Counted from the stretch's first letter, positions 23,147 through 31,622 are shown. The stretch: 35,024 bases of DNA from an uncultured Blautia sp. (GCA_900556555.1 USPF01000021.1:1-35024); one strand, 5' to 3'. Made by a program: numbers and translations. Notes: generated by a model from the sequence alone, not told the origin.

Positions 23147-23986
23147 TTATATTACTACAATAATACCACCATCATTAGCATACATGGTGCTGACTCCCGC
23201 AGTATCCAGCACGAATACATCCTTTACGGAAATTCTCTTTAAGATTGCTTCTTTTACAATTTCTGCTCTCTCAGGACAGTTGCAGTGGCTGATTGCCAGC
23301 ACCTTATTCTCACTGTCTTTGGCACCTTCGGCAATATAATCTACCATTTTCATCAGAGCTTTGTTGATTCCCCTTGCCTGATCCAACTGAACAATCGTGC
23401 CCTCTGGTGTTGCCCCCATAACTGGTTTAATTTTCAGGGCAGATGCCACAAAGGCTTTTAAATTACTGAGTCTGCCGTTTTTTCTAAGGATTTCCAGATT
23501 CTCCAGAACAAAATAAGTATTCTGGGATTCAATATAGCCTTCCACAGTCTCTACCACCTGCTCAAACTCCATCCCCTGATTCTCACATTCCTCAATTTTT
23601 AAGGCAATGAGAGATTCTCCTACAGATGCAGAACGGGAATCAAAAACATGAATCTTCTGTCCCGGCTTCTCATCTAAAAGCAGATTTTTGCCAAGAACTG
23701 CACTATTGTAGGAACCACTGAGGTTCGCAGATAATGTTACTGCATATACATGGTCTGCTCCGCAGTCATATGCCTGCATATAACGCTCCGGAGAAGGACA
23801 GGAAGACTTTGGACAATTCGGACTGTCCGCCACTTTTTTCAAAAATGATGCCTGGTCAAAGGTTTCGTCATCTACGATATCTTCTCCTTCTACGGTCAGT
23901 GTGAGCGGTACACTTTCAATACGCTCATCTTCTTTCCATCTCTCTAATAATTCTCCACAACTGTCTATTACAATTTTATAATTCAT
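23147..23986 (-). CDS. DegV family fatty-acid-binding protein
   Basis: A 279-residue cytoplasmic protein of the DegV (FakB-like) family, which binds a fatty acid in a central pocket and, in FakB proteins, presents it to a fatty-acid kinase. The N-terminus MNYKIVIDSCGELLE, then PKSSCPSPERYMQAY and YAVTLSANLSGSYNSA are the typical ligand-site segments. Further on are FDSRSASVGESLIALKI and LRKNGRLSNLKAFVAS. The ATG at 23986 has GAGG nine bases upstream. The frame is open 29 codons further, but that part runs through AT-rich non-coding sequence. It appears monocistronic, closed by a terminator. Which fatty acid is bound, and whether it works with a FakA kinase, is not shown here. Confidence 0.9.
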   Translation of the reverse strand: MNYKIVIDSCGELLERWKEDERIESVPLTLTVEGEDIVDDETFDQASFLKKVADSPNCPKSSCPSPERYMQAYDCGADHVYAVTLSANLSGSYNSAVLGKNLLLDEKPGQKIHVFDSRSASVGESLIALKIEECENQGMEFEQVVETVEGYIESQNTYFVLENLEILRKNGRLSNLKAFVASALKIKPVMGATPEGTIVQLDQARGINKALMKMVDYIAEGAKDSENKVLAISHCNCPERAEIVKEAILKRISVKDVFVLDTAGVSTMYANDGGIIVVI

Positions 23987-24155
23987 TTCACACAACCTCT
24001 TTATGTAGTTTTTAATACTATGTTTTATAATAACATATATCACACTATTTGAAAAGGTTTTTCCCAAAAACACTGGGATTTTTTTTCTTTTTCGTTTATA
24101 CTGTTAGTATCTTTGATTTTATACTCAAAATTCACGCAATGAAGGAACGATGATC

Positions 24156-24659
24156 ATGATTGCATTACAGATGTTAGATATTAAAGACTTTATGTCAAAA
24201 CTTTTGATTGGAAATGCCTTCGACCCATTCTGGCTGTCTGAAGCATCCATTACCACTTCCGTCACTTATACCCTGGATGGTGCACTCCACCCTGATTTTT
24301 TCGACACAGAAGAAAAAGAAGCTTTAGATGCAGAAGGCAGAACTTATGCTCTCTGGCGGGATTTAAAACCCTTTTGCTTTTCCATCATGAAAGGAAAAAA
24401 AACACCCCTTCACTTTAAAATTGTATTTCTACTTTCTCAGAAGAATGTGGAAAAGCTGCTGCGGGATCATCCCATAGGACTTACCAAAGAAGAAATCTTC
24501 GGGCTTTTCGTAAATTTCCAGTATGACGGAACCCACCTCACCTGCACCACAGGGACTTCCATAAAAACGTTTACTCTGGACAAAACGCTGGAGCATGTGT
24601 GGGATGAGCTGATTCAGAAATTCTTCCGGCAGCAAAAAATTCCTTACGAACAATTATAA
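24156..24659 (+). CDS. DUF5721 family protein
   Basis: A 167-residue cytoplasmic protein resembling the DUF5721 family, found mainly in Lachnospiraceae. No catalytic motif is evident. The sequence starts MIALQMLDIKDFMSKLLIG and alternates charged and aromatic segments (YALWRDLKPFCFSIMKGKKT; FVNFQYDGTHLTCTTGTSIK), suggesting a compact alpha/beta fold. Of two in-frame ATGs, the one at 24156 is nine bases from AAGGA, while the one at 24150 is only three bases away, so I prefer the later. It leads a plus-strand group with nudC and ogt: nudC begins 27 bases after its stop. Function unknown. Confidence 0.75.
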   Translation: MIALQMLDIKDFMSKLLIGNAFDPFWLSEASITTSVTYTLDGALHPDFFDTEEKEALDAEGRTYALWRDLKPFCFSIMKGKKTPLHFKIVFLLSQKNVEKLLRDHPIGLTKEEIFGLFVNFQYDGTHLTCTTGTSIKTFTLDKTLEHVWDELIQKFFRQQKIPYEQL

Positions 24660-24686
24660 GCATTTTATGAACAGGAGCATTTACTT

Positions 24687-25526
24687 ATGATTCAAGACTT
24701 AGAAAATCATATTTTTCACAATGAATACCACCCGGTTCCACCTAAAAAGACAGACTGCATTTTATACTATGAAAAGCATGCTGCTCTGGTACATACTTCT
24801 CACGATATGCTCACATTTCCCTCCTTTGGTGATGTGGAGGCAGCTGTCCCTGATATTTATGAACACTATCTCTATTTGTTCTCCATTGATGAAACCCGCT
24901 ATTATCTGATTCCTTCCTTTTGTCCTGAGTGGGCACCTGGCTTTGCCATGGAGGATGTCTCTGTATTCCGGACACTTGGCCCACGCAAGCATGCTTTTGC
25001 CCTGATTACTGGTTTCCATCTCTTTACCTGGTATCAGACCCACCGCTTCTGTGGTGCCTGCGGTCACGAGAATATCCATGACAAAAAAGAGCGGATGATG
25101 CTTTGCCCTGCATGTGGCAACACCCAGTATCCCAGAATTTCTCCGGCTGTGATTGTAGCTGTGAGAAATGGGGAAAAGCTTCTGCTTTCCAAGTATGCAG
25201 GCCGAAACCACACCCGGTATGCTCTCATTGCCGGATTTGCAGAAATCGGCGAAACACTGGAAGAAACGGTTAAACGGGAAGTCATGGAAGAAGTGGGGCT
25301 GAAAGTCAAAAACATCCATTATTATAAAAGCCAGCCCTGGGCACTCTCCGGCAGTCTCCTGTCTGGTTTTTACTGTGACCTGGATGGAGATGACCAGATT
25401 ACCCTGGATGAAACAGAACTGGCTGTAGCAGAATGGTTTGAACGGAAAAAAATTCCTTATGAGGATTACGATGTAAGCCTTACCAGGGAAATGATGCTGC
25501 AATTCAAAAAAGGCCTGGATGCTTAA
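24687..25526 (+). CDS. nudC: NAD(+) diphosphatase / RNA decapping Nudix hydrolase NudC
   Basis: A 279-residue NudC-type Nudix hydrolase, which splits NADH/NAD into NMN and AMP and removes NAD caps from RNA. It has a zinc ribbon with Cys122, Cys125, Cys140 and Cys143 (FCGACG and LCPACG). The Nudix box starts at Gly183 and is complete: GFAEIGE, then REVMEEVGL, with the metal-binding glutamates 198, 201 and 202. The NudC signature SQPW is present at 215-218, but the following residues are ALSGS rather than the usual PFPxS. The ATG follows AGGAG by about nine bases. It lies between the DUF5721 gene and ogt, all plus strand and closely spaced, so they may be co-transcribed. Confidence 0.92.
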   Translation: MIQDLENHIFHNEYHPVPPKKTDCILYYEKHAALVHTSHDMLTFPSFGDVEAAVPDIYEHYLYLFSIDETRYYLIPSFCPEWAPGFAMEDVSVFRTLGPRKHAFALITGFHLFTWYQTHRFCGACGHENIHDKKERMMLCPACGNTQYPRISPAVIVAVRNGEKLLLSKYAGRNHTRYALIAGFAEIGETLEETVKREVMEEVGLKVKNIHYYKSQPWALSGSLLSGFYCDLDGDDQITLDETELAVAEWFERKKIPYEDYDVSLTREMMLQFKKGLDA

Positions 25527-25559
25527 AAGCTTTATACTTCGCAAAAGAGGAGGCGTATC

Positions 25560-26072
25560 ATGCAATATATCAGTCACTGTGAATCACCCCTGGGGAAACT
25601 CCTTTTATCCGCAGATGACCTTGGATTAACAGGCATCTGGTTTGAGGGGCAGAAATATTTTCCTCCTTCCCTAAAAGAACCTTTTGAGGAAAAAGAAGTT
25701 TCTGTTATAAAGGAAACCAAACGCTGGCTTACCATTTACTTTTCTGGAAAAGATCCAGATTTTATGGTTCCTCTGCACTTTCTCGGCACGGATTTCCAGA
25801 AAATGGTGTGGGAAATCTTATGCTCCATTCCCTATGGAAAAACCATGACTTATGGAGAAATTGCCAGACAGATTGCCTTTCAAAAAGGCATCCCGCATAT
25901 GTCTGCCCAGGCAGTAGGCGGGGCTGTGGGGCACAACAAAATTTCCATTCTGATTCCCTGTCACCGGGTTGTGGGAACCAATGGCAGCCTCACAGGATAT
26001 GCAGGCGGCATGGATAAAAAGGTGAAACTGCTGACCCTGGAAGGGATTGATATGAGTCGTTTTTTTCTTTAG
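25560..26072 (+). CDS. ogt: Methylated-DNA-[protein]-cysteine S-methyltransferase
   Basis: A 170-residue suicide DNA-repair protein that transfers the methyl group from O6-methylguanine to its own cysteine. The active site is ILIPCHRVVG with Cys134. The helix-turn-helix region reads IPYGKTMTYGEIARQIA, and the recognition segment MSAQAVGGAVGHN. The N-terminal domain is short, as in Ogt proteins, and there is no Ada zinc or AraC domain. An AGAGGAGG site lies just before the ATG. It follows nudC by 33 bases. Its convergent neighbour is htpG, whose terminator lies between the two genes. Confidence 0.94.
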   Translation: MQYISHCESPLGKLLLSADDLGLTGIWFEGQKYFPPSLKEPFEEKEVSVIKETKRWLTIYFSGKDPDFMVPLHFLGTDFQKMVWEILCSIPYGKTMTYGEIARQIAFQKGIPHMSAQAVGGAVGHNKISILIPCHRVVGTNGSLTGYAGGMDKKVKLLTLEGIDMSRFFL

Positions 26073-26111
26073 TTTCCCTTATTACACTGGCAATGTCTAG
26101 AGATTTCCATG

Positions 26112-26160
26112 GAAAAAGGCAGGATGCCTTCCCTTTTATTTATGGGGACATATCCTGCCT
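26112..26160 (-). terminator. Terminator after htpG
   Basis: Minus-strand arms AGGCAGGAT (26152-26160) and ATCCTGCCT (26117-26125) form a perfect 9-base stem, extended inside by a GGGGA/TTCCC helix, and TTTTTCC follows. It lies about 50 bases past the htpG stop codon. The plus-strand side has a weaker T-rich stretch and could also slow ogt transcripts. Confidence 0.75.
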
Positions 26161-26210
26161 GTGCATCTCCTTTTCTTACTTTCACATCTTCTATTGTTTC
26201 TTCATACTGT

Positions 26211-28280
26211 TTATTTCGCCAGCATGAGCATGATTTCATTGCTTCTTGCAACGAATTTTGTCATTTCTTCTGGTGTCAGCTGTCTGTGGCTGATAAGAGC
26301 CAGGTCATAGAGCTGTTCGCAGAGTACCTTGGTGTTTTCTCCGTCTTTATTTTCCAGTACATACTGAACCAGTTTGTTGTTGGCATTTAATACCAGTGTC
26401 TCCTGTCCGCCGAACATAGATGGATCCATACCGTACATGTTGTACATTTTCATCATTTCCTGCATACGGCGGTTTTCTTCAGAAATGGTCATCATAGAAG
26501 AAACATTTTCGTTTTTCAGACTTTCCACTTTCACAGTCAGATTGTCCTTGTTCAGAGCTTTCTTAAACACTTCTGAAAGTGTCTTGGTTTCTTCTTCCAG
26601 ATTCTTTCCATCTTCTTTGACTGCTTCATTCACATCTGCATCAATGCGGAGGAATTTTACTGTTTCTTTCATCTGTTCTACATGAGAGATAAAAGCAGAA
26701 TCAATGTTATGTTTCAGAATCACGGCATCCTGTCCCTGTTCTTTGAACATATTGATGTACTGGCTCTGCTGTACTTCATCTGTTACATAATATACAGGTG
26801 TTTTTTCCGGTTCTTTCTTTGCTTCTTCTTTTGCTTCCTCCAGAACCTCTTCTTTATTTTCCTCAGTCACCACTTCCTGGTCTTCTGGTGTTTCTTTAGC
26901 ATTTTCTTTGATGCAGTCTTCTAAGGTCAGGTATTTTCCGTCAATGTTTTTGTATAAAATGTAATCCATCATTCTCTCAGAGAATTTCGCATCTTTGATG
27001 CAGCCGAATTTAATAAATGGATTAATGTCATCCCAGTATTTCTCATAGTTTTCTCTGTCTGTCTTGCACATACCGGCAAGCTTGTCTGCTACCTTCTTGC
27101 TGATATAATCAGAGATTTTCTTCACAAATCCGTCATTCTGTAAAGCACTTCTGGATACGTTCAGAGGCAGATCTGGACAGTCAATAACACCTTTTAACAG
27201 CATTAAGAATTCAGGAATCACTTCTTTAATGTTATCTGCGATAAATACCTGGTTGTTGTATAATTTAATGGTTCCCTCAATGGATTCATATTCCATATTG
27301 ATTTTCGGGAAGTACAAAATACCTTTTAAGTTAAATGGATAGTCCATATTCAGGTGAATCCAGAATAATGGCTCTTTGTAATCCATAAATACTTTGCGGT
27401 AGAATGCTTTGTATTCTTCTTCTGTACACTCATTTGGATGTTTCATCCAAAGAGGATTGGTATCACTTAAAGAAACCGGGCGTTTATTGATTTTTACTTT
27501 TTCTTTTGCAGGAGAAACTTCTACGATTTCTTTTTCTCCGTTTTCATTTTCCTTTTCTTCTGTCTTAGCTTCTTCGTGAATATGCTCTACTACCACGTCG
27601 TCTTCTTTCAGTTCAGACTCATCAATGGTCTCATATTCCTGAGGTGCATTTGCCTTAGATAAGAAGATTTCTACTGGCATGAAAGAGCAATATTTCTCAA
27701 TGATTTCTCTTGCACGGTATTCATTGGCAAATTCTACGCTCTCTTCATTTAAGAACAGGGTAATCTCTGTACCTACTTCGGTTCTGTTTCCGTCACCGAT
27801 TTCGTACTCTGTGCCGCCATCGCTGGACCAGTGAACTGCGGTTGCTCCTTCTTTGTAAGAAAGAGTATCAATCTGAACTTCATCTGCTACCATAAATGCA
27901 GAATAGAATCCAAGACCGAAATGTCCGATGATCTGATCATCATTTGTCTTATCTTTGTATTTTTCCAGGAACTGAGTTGCACCGGAAAATGCAATCTGTG
28001 TAATATATTCTTCTACTTCATCAGCAGTCATACCAAGACCGGTATCAATGAATTTCAAAGTTTTTTCTTCCGGGTTTACAATCACCTGGATTTTATTTTT
28101 ATGGTTTTCCGGGAAGGAATATTCTCCCATTACTTCCAGTTTTTTCAGTTTTGTAATGGCATCGCATCCGTTAGAAATTAATTCACGGAAGAAAATGTCA
28201 TGATCGGAATACATCCATTTTTTAATAATTGGAAGAATATTGTCACTGTTAATTGATAAAGTACCACGCTTGCTAGCCAT
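26211..28280 (-). CDS. htpG: Molecular chaperone HtpG (Hsp90)
   Basis: A 689-residue bacterial Hsp90. The GHKL ATPase motifs are complete: FFRELISNGCDAITKL (residues 30-45), DTGLGMTADEV (79-89) and GHFGLGFYSAFMVADEV (119-135). The middle domain holds the LPLNVSRSALQ catalytic-loop arginine (about 371-381), and the C-terminal dimerisation domain follows. It is longer than E. coli HtpG (about 624) because of two very acidic insertions, near 212-262 and 460-495. These recall the charged linker of eukaryotic Hsp90. The ATG has AAAAGGAG upstream. A promoter and a perfect CIRCE element lie just before it, so HrcA repression and heat induction are expected. It appears monocistronic. Confidence 0.95.
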   Translation of the reverse strand: MASKRGTLSINSDNILPIIKKWMYSDHDIFFRELISNGCDAITKLKKLEVMGEYSFPENHKNKIQVIVNPEEKTLKFIDTGLGMTADEVEEYITQIAFSGATQFLEKYKDKTNDDQIIGHFGLGFYSAFMVADEVQIDTLSYKEGATAVHWSSDGGTEYEIGDGNRTEVGTEITLFLNEESVEFANEYRAREIIEKYCSFMPVEIFLSKANAPQEYETIDESELKEDDVVVEHIHEEAKTEEKENENGEKEIVEVSPAKEKVKINKRPVSLSDTNPLWMKHPNECTEEEYKAFYRKVFMDYKEPLFWIHLNMDYPFNLKGILYFPKINMEYESIEGTIKLYNNQVFIADNIKEVIPEFLMLLKGVIDCPDLPLNVSRSALQNDGFVKKISDYISKKVADKLAGMCKTDRENYEKYWDDINPFIKFGCIKDAKFSERMMDYILYKNIDGKYLTLEDCIKENAKETPEDQEVVTEENKEEVLEEAKEEAKKEPEKTPVYYVTDEVQQSQYINMFKEQGQDAVILKHNIDSAFISHVEQMKETVKFLRIDADVNEAVKEDGKNLEEETKTLSEVFKKALNKDNLTVKVESLKNENVSSMMTISEENRRMQEMMKMYNMYGMDPSMFGGQETLVLNANNKLVQYVLENKDGENTKVLCEQLYDLALISHRQLTPEEMTKFVARSNEIMLMLAK

Positions 28281-28328
28281 GATAAATACATCTCCTTTTT
28301 ATTTCTAAGTTTTTCTCATCTGAAATTA

Positions 28329-28357
28329 ATATTAATACCCTTAGCCAGAAAAGTCAA
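28329..28357 (-). promoter_or_regulatory. Vegetative promoter of htpG
   Basis: TTGACT (28352-28357) and TAATAT (28329-28334) on the minus strand are separated by 17 bases. Transcription would start near 28,322, giving a leader of about 40 bases. The CIRCE element lies immediately upstream of the -35, so HrcA would block polymerase from the upstream side. Confidence 0.7.
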
Positions 28358-28364
28358 GACAAAA

Positions 28365-28391
28365 TTAGCACTCATACAAGATGAGTGCTAA
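28365..28391. promoter_or_regulatory. CIRCE element (HrcA operator)
   Basis: TTAGCACTC, a 9-base spacer, then GAGTGCTAA: a perfect match to the CIRCE inverted repeat bound by the heat-shock repressor HrcA. It lies seven bases upstream of the htpG -35 hexamer and 37 bases past the stop codon of the methyltransferase gene. No groE or dnaK gene is near, so htpG is its obvious target. Confidence 0.95.
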
Positions 28392-28428
28392 CAAACTTTT
28401 ATAAACTTTCTAAAGATTTTATAAATTT

Positions 28429-29076
28429 CTACTTTTTCTCAATTTTCTGAGCCACAATAAAGATATTTGGCGGATTTTTATGGAGATTTACAATTTCCAG
28501 CACCAAAAAACCTTTCTTTTGAATTTTCCGCATGAGACTCAGCGGAGTATCAAAAGCCACATAAGGCATGAGATGTAATTTGGATTTCCAGAATTTTCTC
28601 ACAGCATCTTTAGATAAATTTCTGCCAAGACAGTCTGTTGCGGAAATAAACACGCCTCCCGGTTTCAGAATATCATAAATCTTTTCCAGAACTTTTTCCT
28701 GATTCTTCATATACAGCATGACATTGTAGGCTGTAACAACATCATAGCTCTCCGGCTCTGCCTGAAGCTCCAGTAAGTCTTTCTGCATAAACGTAATATT
28801 CTGCTTGCCTTCCAGTTTCGCCTTCTCTGCTGCCTGCAGCATCATTTCCTCTGAAATATCAATCGCTGTTATTTTTCTTACATAATCTGCTAAGGTGATG
28901 GTTGCAATCCCGGTACCGCAGCCGATTTCCAGCATGGTATCTCCCTGATTCAGAAATGGAATAGAACGCTTAATGGTTTTCTTATAAGCATTCTCATAAA
29001 CAGCCAATACCTGCTGATCAAATACTTTTGAACGTTTGTCCCAGAATTGGGAACTTTTCTCTTGTTTTTTATCCAT
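28429..29076 (-). CDS. Class I SAM-dependent methyltransferase
   Basis: A 215-residue Rossmann-fold methyltransferase. Motif I is MLEIGCGTGIATITLADY (about residues 49-66), followed by ITAIDISEEMMLQAAEKAK (SAM ribose-binding acidic residue) and SYDVVTAYNVMLYM, then LKPGGVFISATDCLGRN. The C-terminal part (PYVAFDTPLSLMRKIQKKGF) probably covers the substrate. It belongs to the broad UbiE/Methyltransf_11-type group; the substrate cannot be told from sequence. It is the last gene of a minus-strand run from maf, and starts six bases after the stop of the small acidic gene, so the two are translationally coupled. The CIRCE and htpG promoter follow. Confidence 0.85.
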   Translation of the reverse strand: MDKKQEKSSQFWDKRSKVFDQQVLAVYENAYKKTIKRSIPFLNQGDTMLEIGCGTGIATITLADYVRKITAIDISEEMMLQAAEKAKLEGKQNITFMQKDLLELQAEPESYDVVTAYNVMLYMKNQEKVLEKIYDILKPGGVFISATDCLGRNLSKDAVRKFWKSKLHLMPYVAFDTPLSLMRKIQKKGFLVLEIVNLHKNPPNIFIVAQKIEKK

Positions 29077-29082
29077 GTTGTA

Positions 29083-29346
29083 TTATCCCTCCACAATGAG
29101 ATACTGTCCTCCAGGCAGGGCAAACACTTCGCTGGCATCTTCCAACTCTTCCAGAGACATTCCTTCCACATCCATACCATTTTCATCAAAGTAATCCCTG
29201 ACCTCTTCCAATGAGTCCACGACTACAGCCATACAGTCTTCCAGAAACGCTTCCGCTTCCTCTTCAGTCTCTGCCACAGGTTCTGCGAACAACTGGCTCT
29301 GGTTCCTCAAAAAAGTTAAAATACACTCCTCGCTATACTCATACAT
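29083..29346 (-). CDS. Small acidic protein of unknown function
   Basis: An 87-residue, strongly acidic protein (MYEYSEECILTFLRNQSQLF, then a Glu/Asp-rich helical body with VAETEEEAEAFLEDC and DYFDENGMDVEGMS, ending FALPGGQYLIVEG). I do not recognise a family or catalytic motif. The frame is open 45 codons upstream, but the ATG at 29346 has AAGGAGG eight bases before it, which is decisive; the longer version would overlap the previous gene. It lies between a HAD phosphatase and a methyltransferase, with a 6-base gap to the latter. The regular composition and strong start support a real gene. Confidence 0.7.
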   Translation of the reverse strand: MYEYSEECILTFLRNQSQLFAEPVAETEEEAEAFLEDCMAVVVDSLEEVRDYFDENGMDVEGMSLEELEDASEVFALPGGQYLIVEG

Positions 29347-29431
29347 ACGCTCTTCCTCCTTGTTTATTTTTACGGGTTTTCCCCTTCTCTCCTGTTTGTA
29401 TGCTATGCATTCCTCACTCCTGTAATGCCTG

Positions 29432-30094
29432 TCATCTGCATTCAGATGCCAGTTCCAGGATTTCAGAGGGCTGATCCACAATCTTATCTGCGTGATGCTC
29501 CTCTAATTCTGTCCTTGGGCGGAAGCCCCAGGTCACTCCGATGGTGAACATTCCTGCCGCCTTTCCGGTATCCATATCCGTGTTGGTATCTCCACAGTAG
29601 AGACACTCCTGTGGCAGTGCCCCGAATTCTTTTGCAACCGCCAGTGCCCCGATTGGTGACGGCTTTCTGGGAATTTCGCTGGTCTGCCCCTGAATCTTAT
29701 GGAACATGTCCTGGCCGAAAATTTTATGTACCACTTCTACCGCTGCTCCATGTGGCTTATTGGAAAGCACGGCAATCTTAATTCCCTGTGCCTTCAGCCC
29801 TTCTAACAGTTCCAAAATACCATCATACGGTTTCACATGGTAAAACGGATTTTCTGCGAACCATTTTCTATACTGTGTCCGTACTTCTTCATAATCCACT
29901 TTGTCACCACCCGGTACTGCTGCCAGCATTCTTTTCACCTGTACATCTGCACCGTCACCAGCATAAAAATTATAATCCTTCACCGGTATTTCCGGAAGCC
30001 CAAATGCCCGCAATGTCTGATTTCCAACATGGGCAATGGATTCTACCGTATCTGCAATAGTTCCATCTAAATCAAATATACAAACTTTATACAT
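29432..30094 (-). CDS. HAD-family phosphatase (phosphoglycolate phosphatase-like)
   Basis: A 220-residue HAD-superfamily subfamily IA hydrolase. Motif I is VCIFDLDGTIADT with the nucleophile Asp. The small alpha-helical cap follows (NQTLRAFGLPEIPVKDYNFY). Motif II is VLSNKPH, motif III lies in PRKPSPIGA, and motif IV is YCGDTNTDMDTGKAAG. Closest in layout to Gph-type phosphoglycolate phosphatases and PpaX, but the substrate is not certain. The ATG at 30094 has GGAG eight bases before it; a GTG nine bases earlier would overlap the maf gene. It begins two bases after the maf stop, so translational coupling is likely. The pairing suggests a common house-cleaning transcript. Confidence 0.88.
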   Translation of the reverse strand: MYKVCIFDLDGTIADTVESIAHVGNQTLRAFGLPEIPVKDYNFYAGDGADVQVKRMLAAVPGGDKVDYEEVRTQYRKWFAENPFYHVKPYDGILELLEGLKAQGIKIAVLSNKPHGAAVEVVHKIFGQDMFHKIQGQTSEIPRKPSPIGALAVAKEFGALPQECLYCGDTNTDMDTGKAAGMFTIGVTWGFRPRTELEEHHADKIVDQPSEILELASECR

Positions 30095-30096
30095 GT

Positions 30097-30684
30097 TTAC
30101 CACTCCTTTGGTTCCAGTCCCATTTCTTTCAGCTCCTGATACAGTCTCGCCACAGGAAGTCCCACCACATTATTATAATCACCCTGGATTTCTTTTACAA
30201 AAATCAGGGCTTTTCCCTGAATGCCATAGGCACCGGCTTTATCCATAGGTTCTCCTGTTTCTATATAACTCTGGATTTCTGCTTTTGTCATGGGGTAAAA
30301 AGTTACCCTGGTTTTTTCATGAAAGGTTCTGCTTCGCTCTGTTCCGTTTTCCCTTTCCATAAACGTGACTCCTGTATAAACCTCATGACTGCTTCCCTGA
30401 AGAGACGAAAGCATCCTTTCTGCCTCTTGTCTGTCCTTTGGTTTTCCTAAAATTTCACCAGAAGCTGCCACCACCGTGTCTGCCCCGATTACCAGCACAT
30501 CACCTTCTGTTCTTTCAAACACTTCACGGCATTTCTGCTCTGATAATTCTTCCACTGCTTTTCCCGGTTCTCTTGTGGTAATATTCTCCTCTGCCTTACT
30601 TGGACATACAGAAAAAGGGATTCCTGCTGTCTCCAAAAGCTCCCGTCTTCTGGGAGATGCACTTGCAAGTATTATTTTTTTCAT
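30097..30684 (-). CDS. maf: Maf family nucleoside triphosphate pyrophosphatase
   Basis: A 195-residue Maf/YhdE-type enzyme that hydrolyses non-canonical or modified nucleoside triphosphates to monophosphates. The N-terminus KKIILASASPRRRELLETAG is the substrate-binding signature. It is followed by SEQKCREVFER, VIGADTVVAASGEILGKPKD with the catalytic Asp, and SSHEVYTGVTF and DKAGAYGIQGKA further on. Length is typical. It has AAAGGAG upstream and a promoter (TATACT at 30711, TTGCAT at 30734). It is the first gene of the maf-HAD-acidic-methyltransferase run on the minus strand. Confidence 0.93.
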   Translation of the reverse strand: MKKIILASASPRRRELLETAGIPFSVCPSKAEENITTREPGKAVEELSEQKCREVFERTEGDVLVIGADTVVAASGEILGKPKDRQEAERMLSSLQGSSHEVYTGVTFMERENGTERSRTFHEKTRVTFYPMTKAEIQSYIETGEPMDKAGAYGIQGKALIFVKEIQGDYNNVVGLPVARLYQELKEMGLEPKEW

Positions 30685-30710
30685 GTCTGCTGCTCTCCTT
30701 TTCTGTATTA

Positions 30711-30739
30711 AGTATATCCTTACTTCTTTTTCTATGCAA
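30711..30739 (-). promoter_or_regulatory. Promoter of the maf operon
   Basis: TTGCAT (30734-30739) and TATACT (30711-30716) on the minus strand have 17-base spacing. The -10 is 5/6 to consensus. It lies 27 bases before the maf start, and is back to back with the HAD gene promoter on the other strand. Confidence 0.55.
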
Positions 30740-30747
30740 CCATAAAA

Positions 30748-30776
30748 TTGACCTTCTTACCTGTTCATGGTAGACT
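30748..30776 (+). promoter_or_regulatory. Promoter of the Cof-type HAD gene
   Basis: TTGACC (30748-30753) and TAGACT (30771-30776) are separated by exactly 17 bases. Transcription would start near 30,783, about 30 bases before the chosen start codon. Confidence 0.6.
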
Positions 30777-30812
30777 GATAAACAGAAATCACAAAAGATG
30801 AGGATAAAATCT

Positions 30813-31622
30813 ATGAAATTATTATTTGTTGATCTTGACGGCACCTTATTAAATGACCAAAAATCCATCCCATCCAAAAATTTAGACGCCATACAGCGTG
30901 CTTCCAAAAAAGGGCATCTGACCGTCATCAATACCGGGCGTTCCTTTTCCTCTGCCCAGCCTTATATGAAGCAGCTCAGTGAAATACAGCCCAACTGCTA
31001 TGCCATCCTGTATAATGGCGGCATAATTTATGATTATACCAGACAGAAATTTCTCTATAAAAAGACACTGCCTCTGGAATATGTGAAACATATCTTTTCC
31101 CAGGCTGAAAAATTTGGAATTCATTGCCAGACCTACGAAGGCAACTACGTTCTGGCTCCAAGAGACTGTCCTGAGGTTCAGGAATATCAAGAACATTCCC
31201 AGATGCCGGTGCGTATTGACCAGCTTCTTCTGGAGCATCTTACAGAAGAACCTGCTAAGGTTCTGACTTCCAATCTTGACAATCCAGGACTGCACGAAGA
31301 ATACCGCCGCTCTATGGAGGCCTGGGCAAAAGGAAAAATCTCTATGTTTTTCTCCAATGAGCATTATCTGGAGCATGTACCGGAGGGAATTTCGAAAGGA
31401 AATGCCATTCTAAGGCTCTGCGATCTCTTAAATGTGCCTCTAAGTCATACCTACGCTGCCGGAGATGCAGAAAATGACCTGACCATGCTTCAAACTGCCG
31501 CCACAGGAATCGCCATGGCAAATGGAACTACACTCATAAAGAAAACAGCCGATTATATCACCAAACAAAATCATAATCAGGGTGGAATCGCTGAAATCAT
31601 TGAAAAATTCATAGAAAATTAA
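30813..31622 (+). CDS. Cof-type HAD-IIB hydrolase
   Basis: A 269-residue HAD-superfamily phosphatase of the Cof/YidA subfamily IIB. Motif I is LLFVDLDGTLLND. The alpha/beta cap follows (YAILYNGGIIYDYTRQKFLY; CQTYEGNYVLAPRDCPEVQE). The C-terminal motifs are EGISKGNAILRLC (motif III lysine) and YAAGDAENDLTMLQTAATGIAM (motif IV). Members dephosphorylate sugar phosphates, flavins or pyridoxal phosphate; the substrate is not evident. The ATG at 30813 has GAGG nine bases before it. The ATG 15 bases earlier sits on that site and is less likely. Confidence 0.88.
   Translation: MKLLFVDLDGTLLNDQKSIPSKNLDAIQRASKKGHLTVINTGRSFSSAQPYMKQLSEIQPNCYAILYNGGIIYDYTRQKFLYKKTLPLEYVKHIFSQAEKFGIHCQTYEGNYVLAPRDCPEVQEYQEHSQMPVRIDQLLLEHLTEEPAKVLTSNLDNPGLHEEYRRSMEAWAKGKISMFFSNEHYLEHVPEGISKGNAILRLCDLLNVPLSHTYAAGDAENDLTMLQTAATGIAMANGTTLIKKTADYITKQNHNQGGIAEIIEKFIEN

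Noticed and set aside
24063..24090. Plus-strand terminator TCCCA/TGGGA followed by eight T
   Set aside because: The stem has only five pairs and no plus-strand gene lies upstream; it is in the divergent promoter region of degV and the DUF5721 gene.
24762..25577. 271-codon minus-strand ORF opposite nudC
   Set aside because: It is the antisense shadow of nudC, which has complete zinc-ribbon and Nudix motifs; the shadow shows no ribosome site or motif.
26105..26116. TTTCCATGGAAA palindrome as an operator
   Set aside because: It lies between convergent genes, just past the terminator stem, where no promoter is needed; probably chance.
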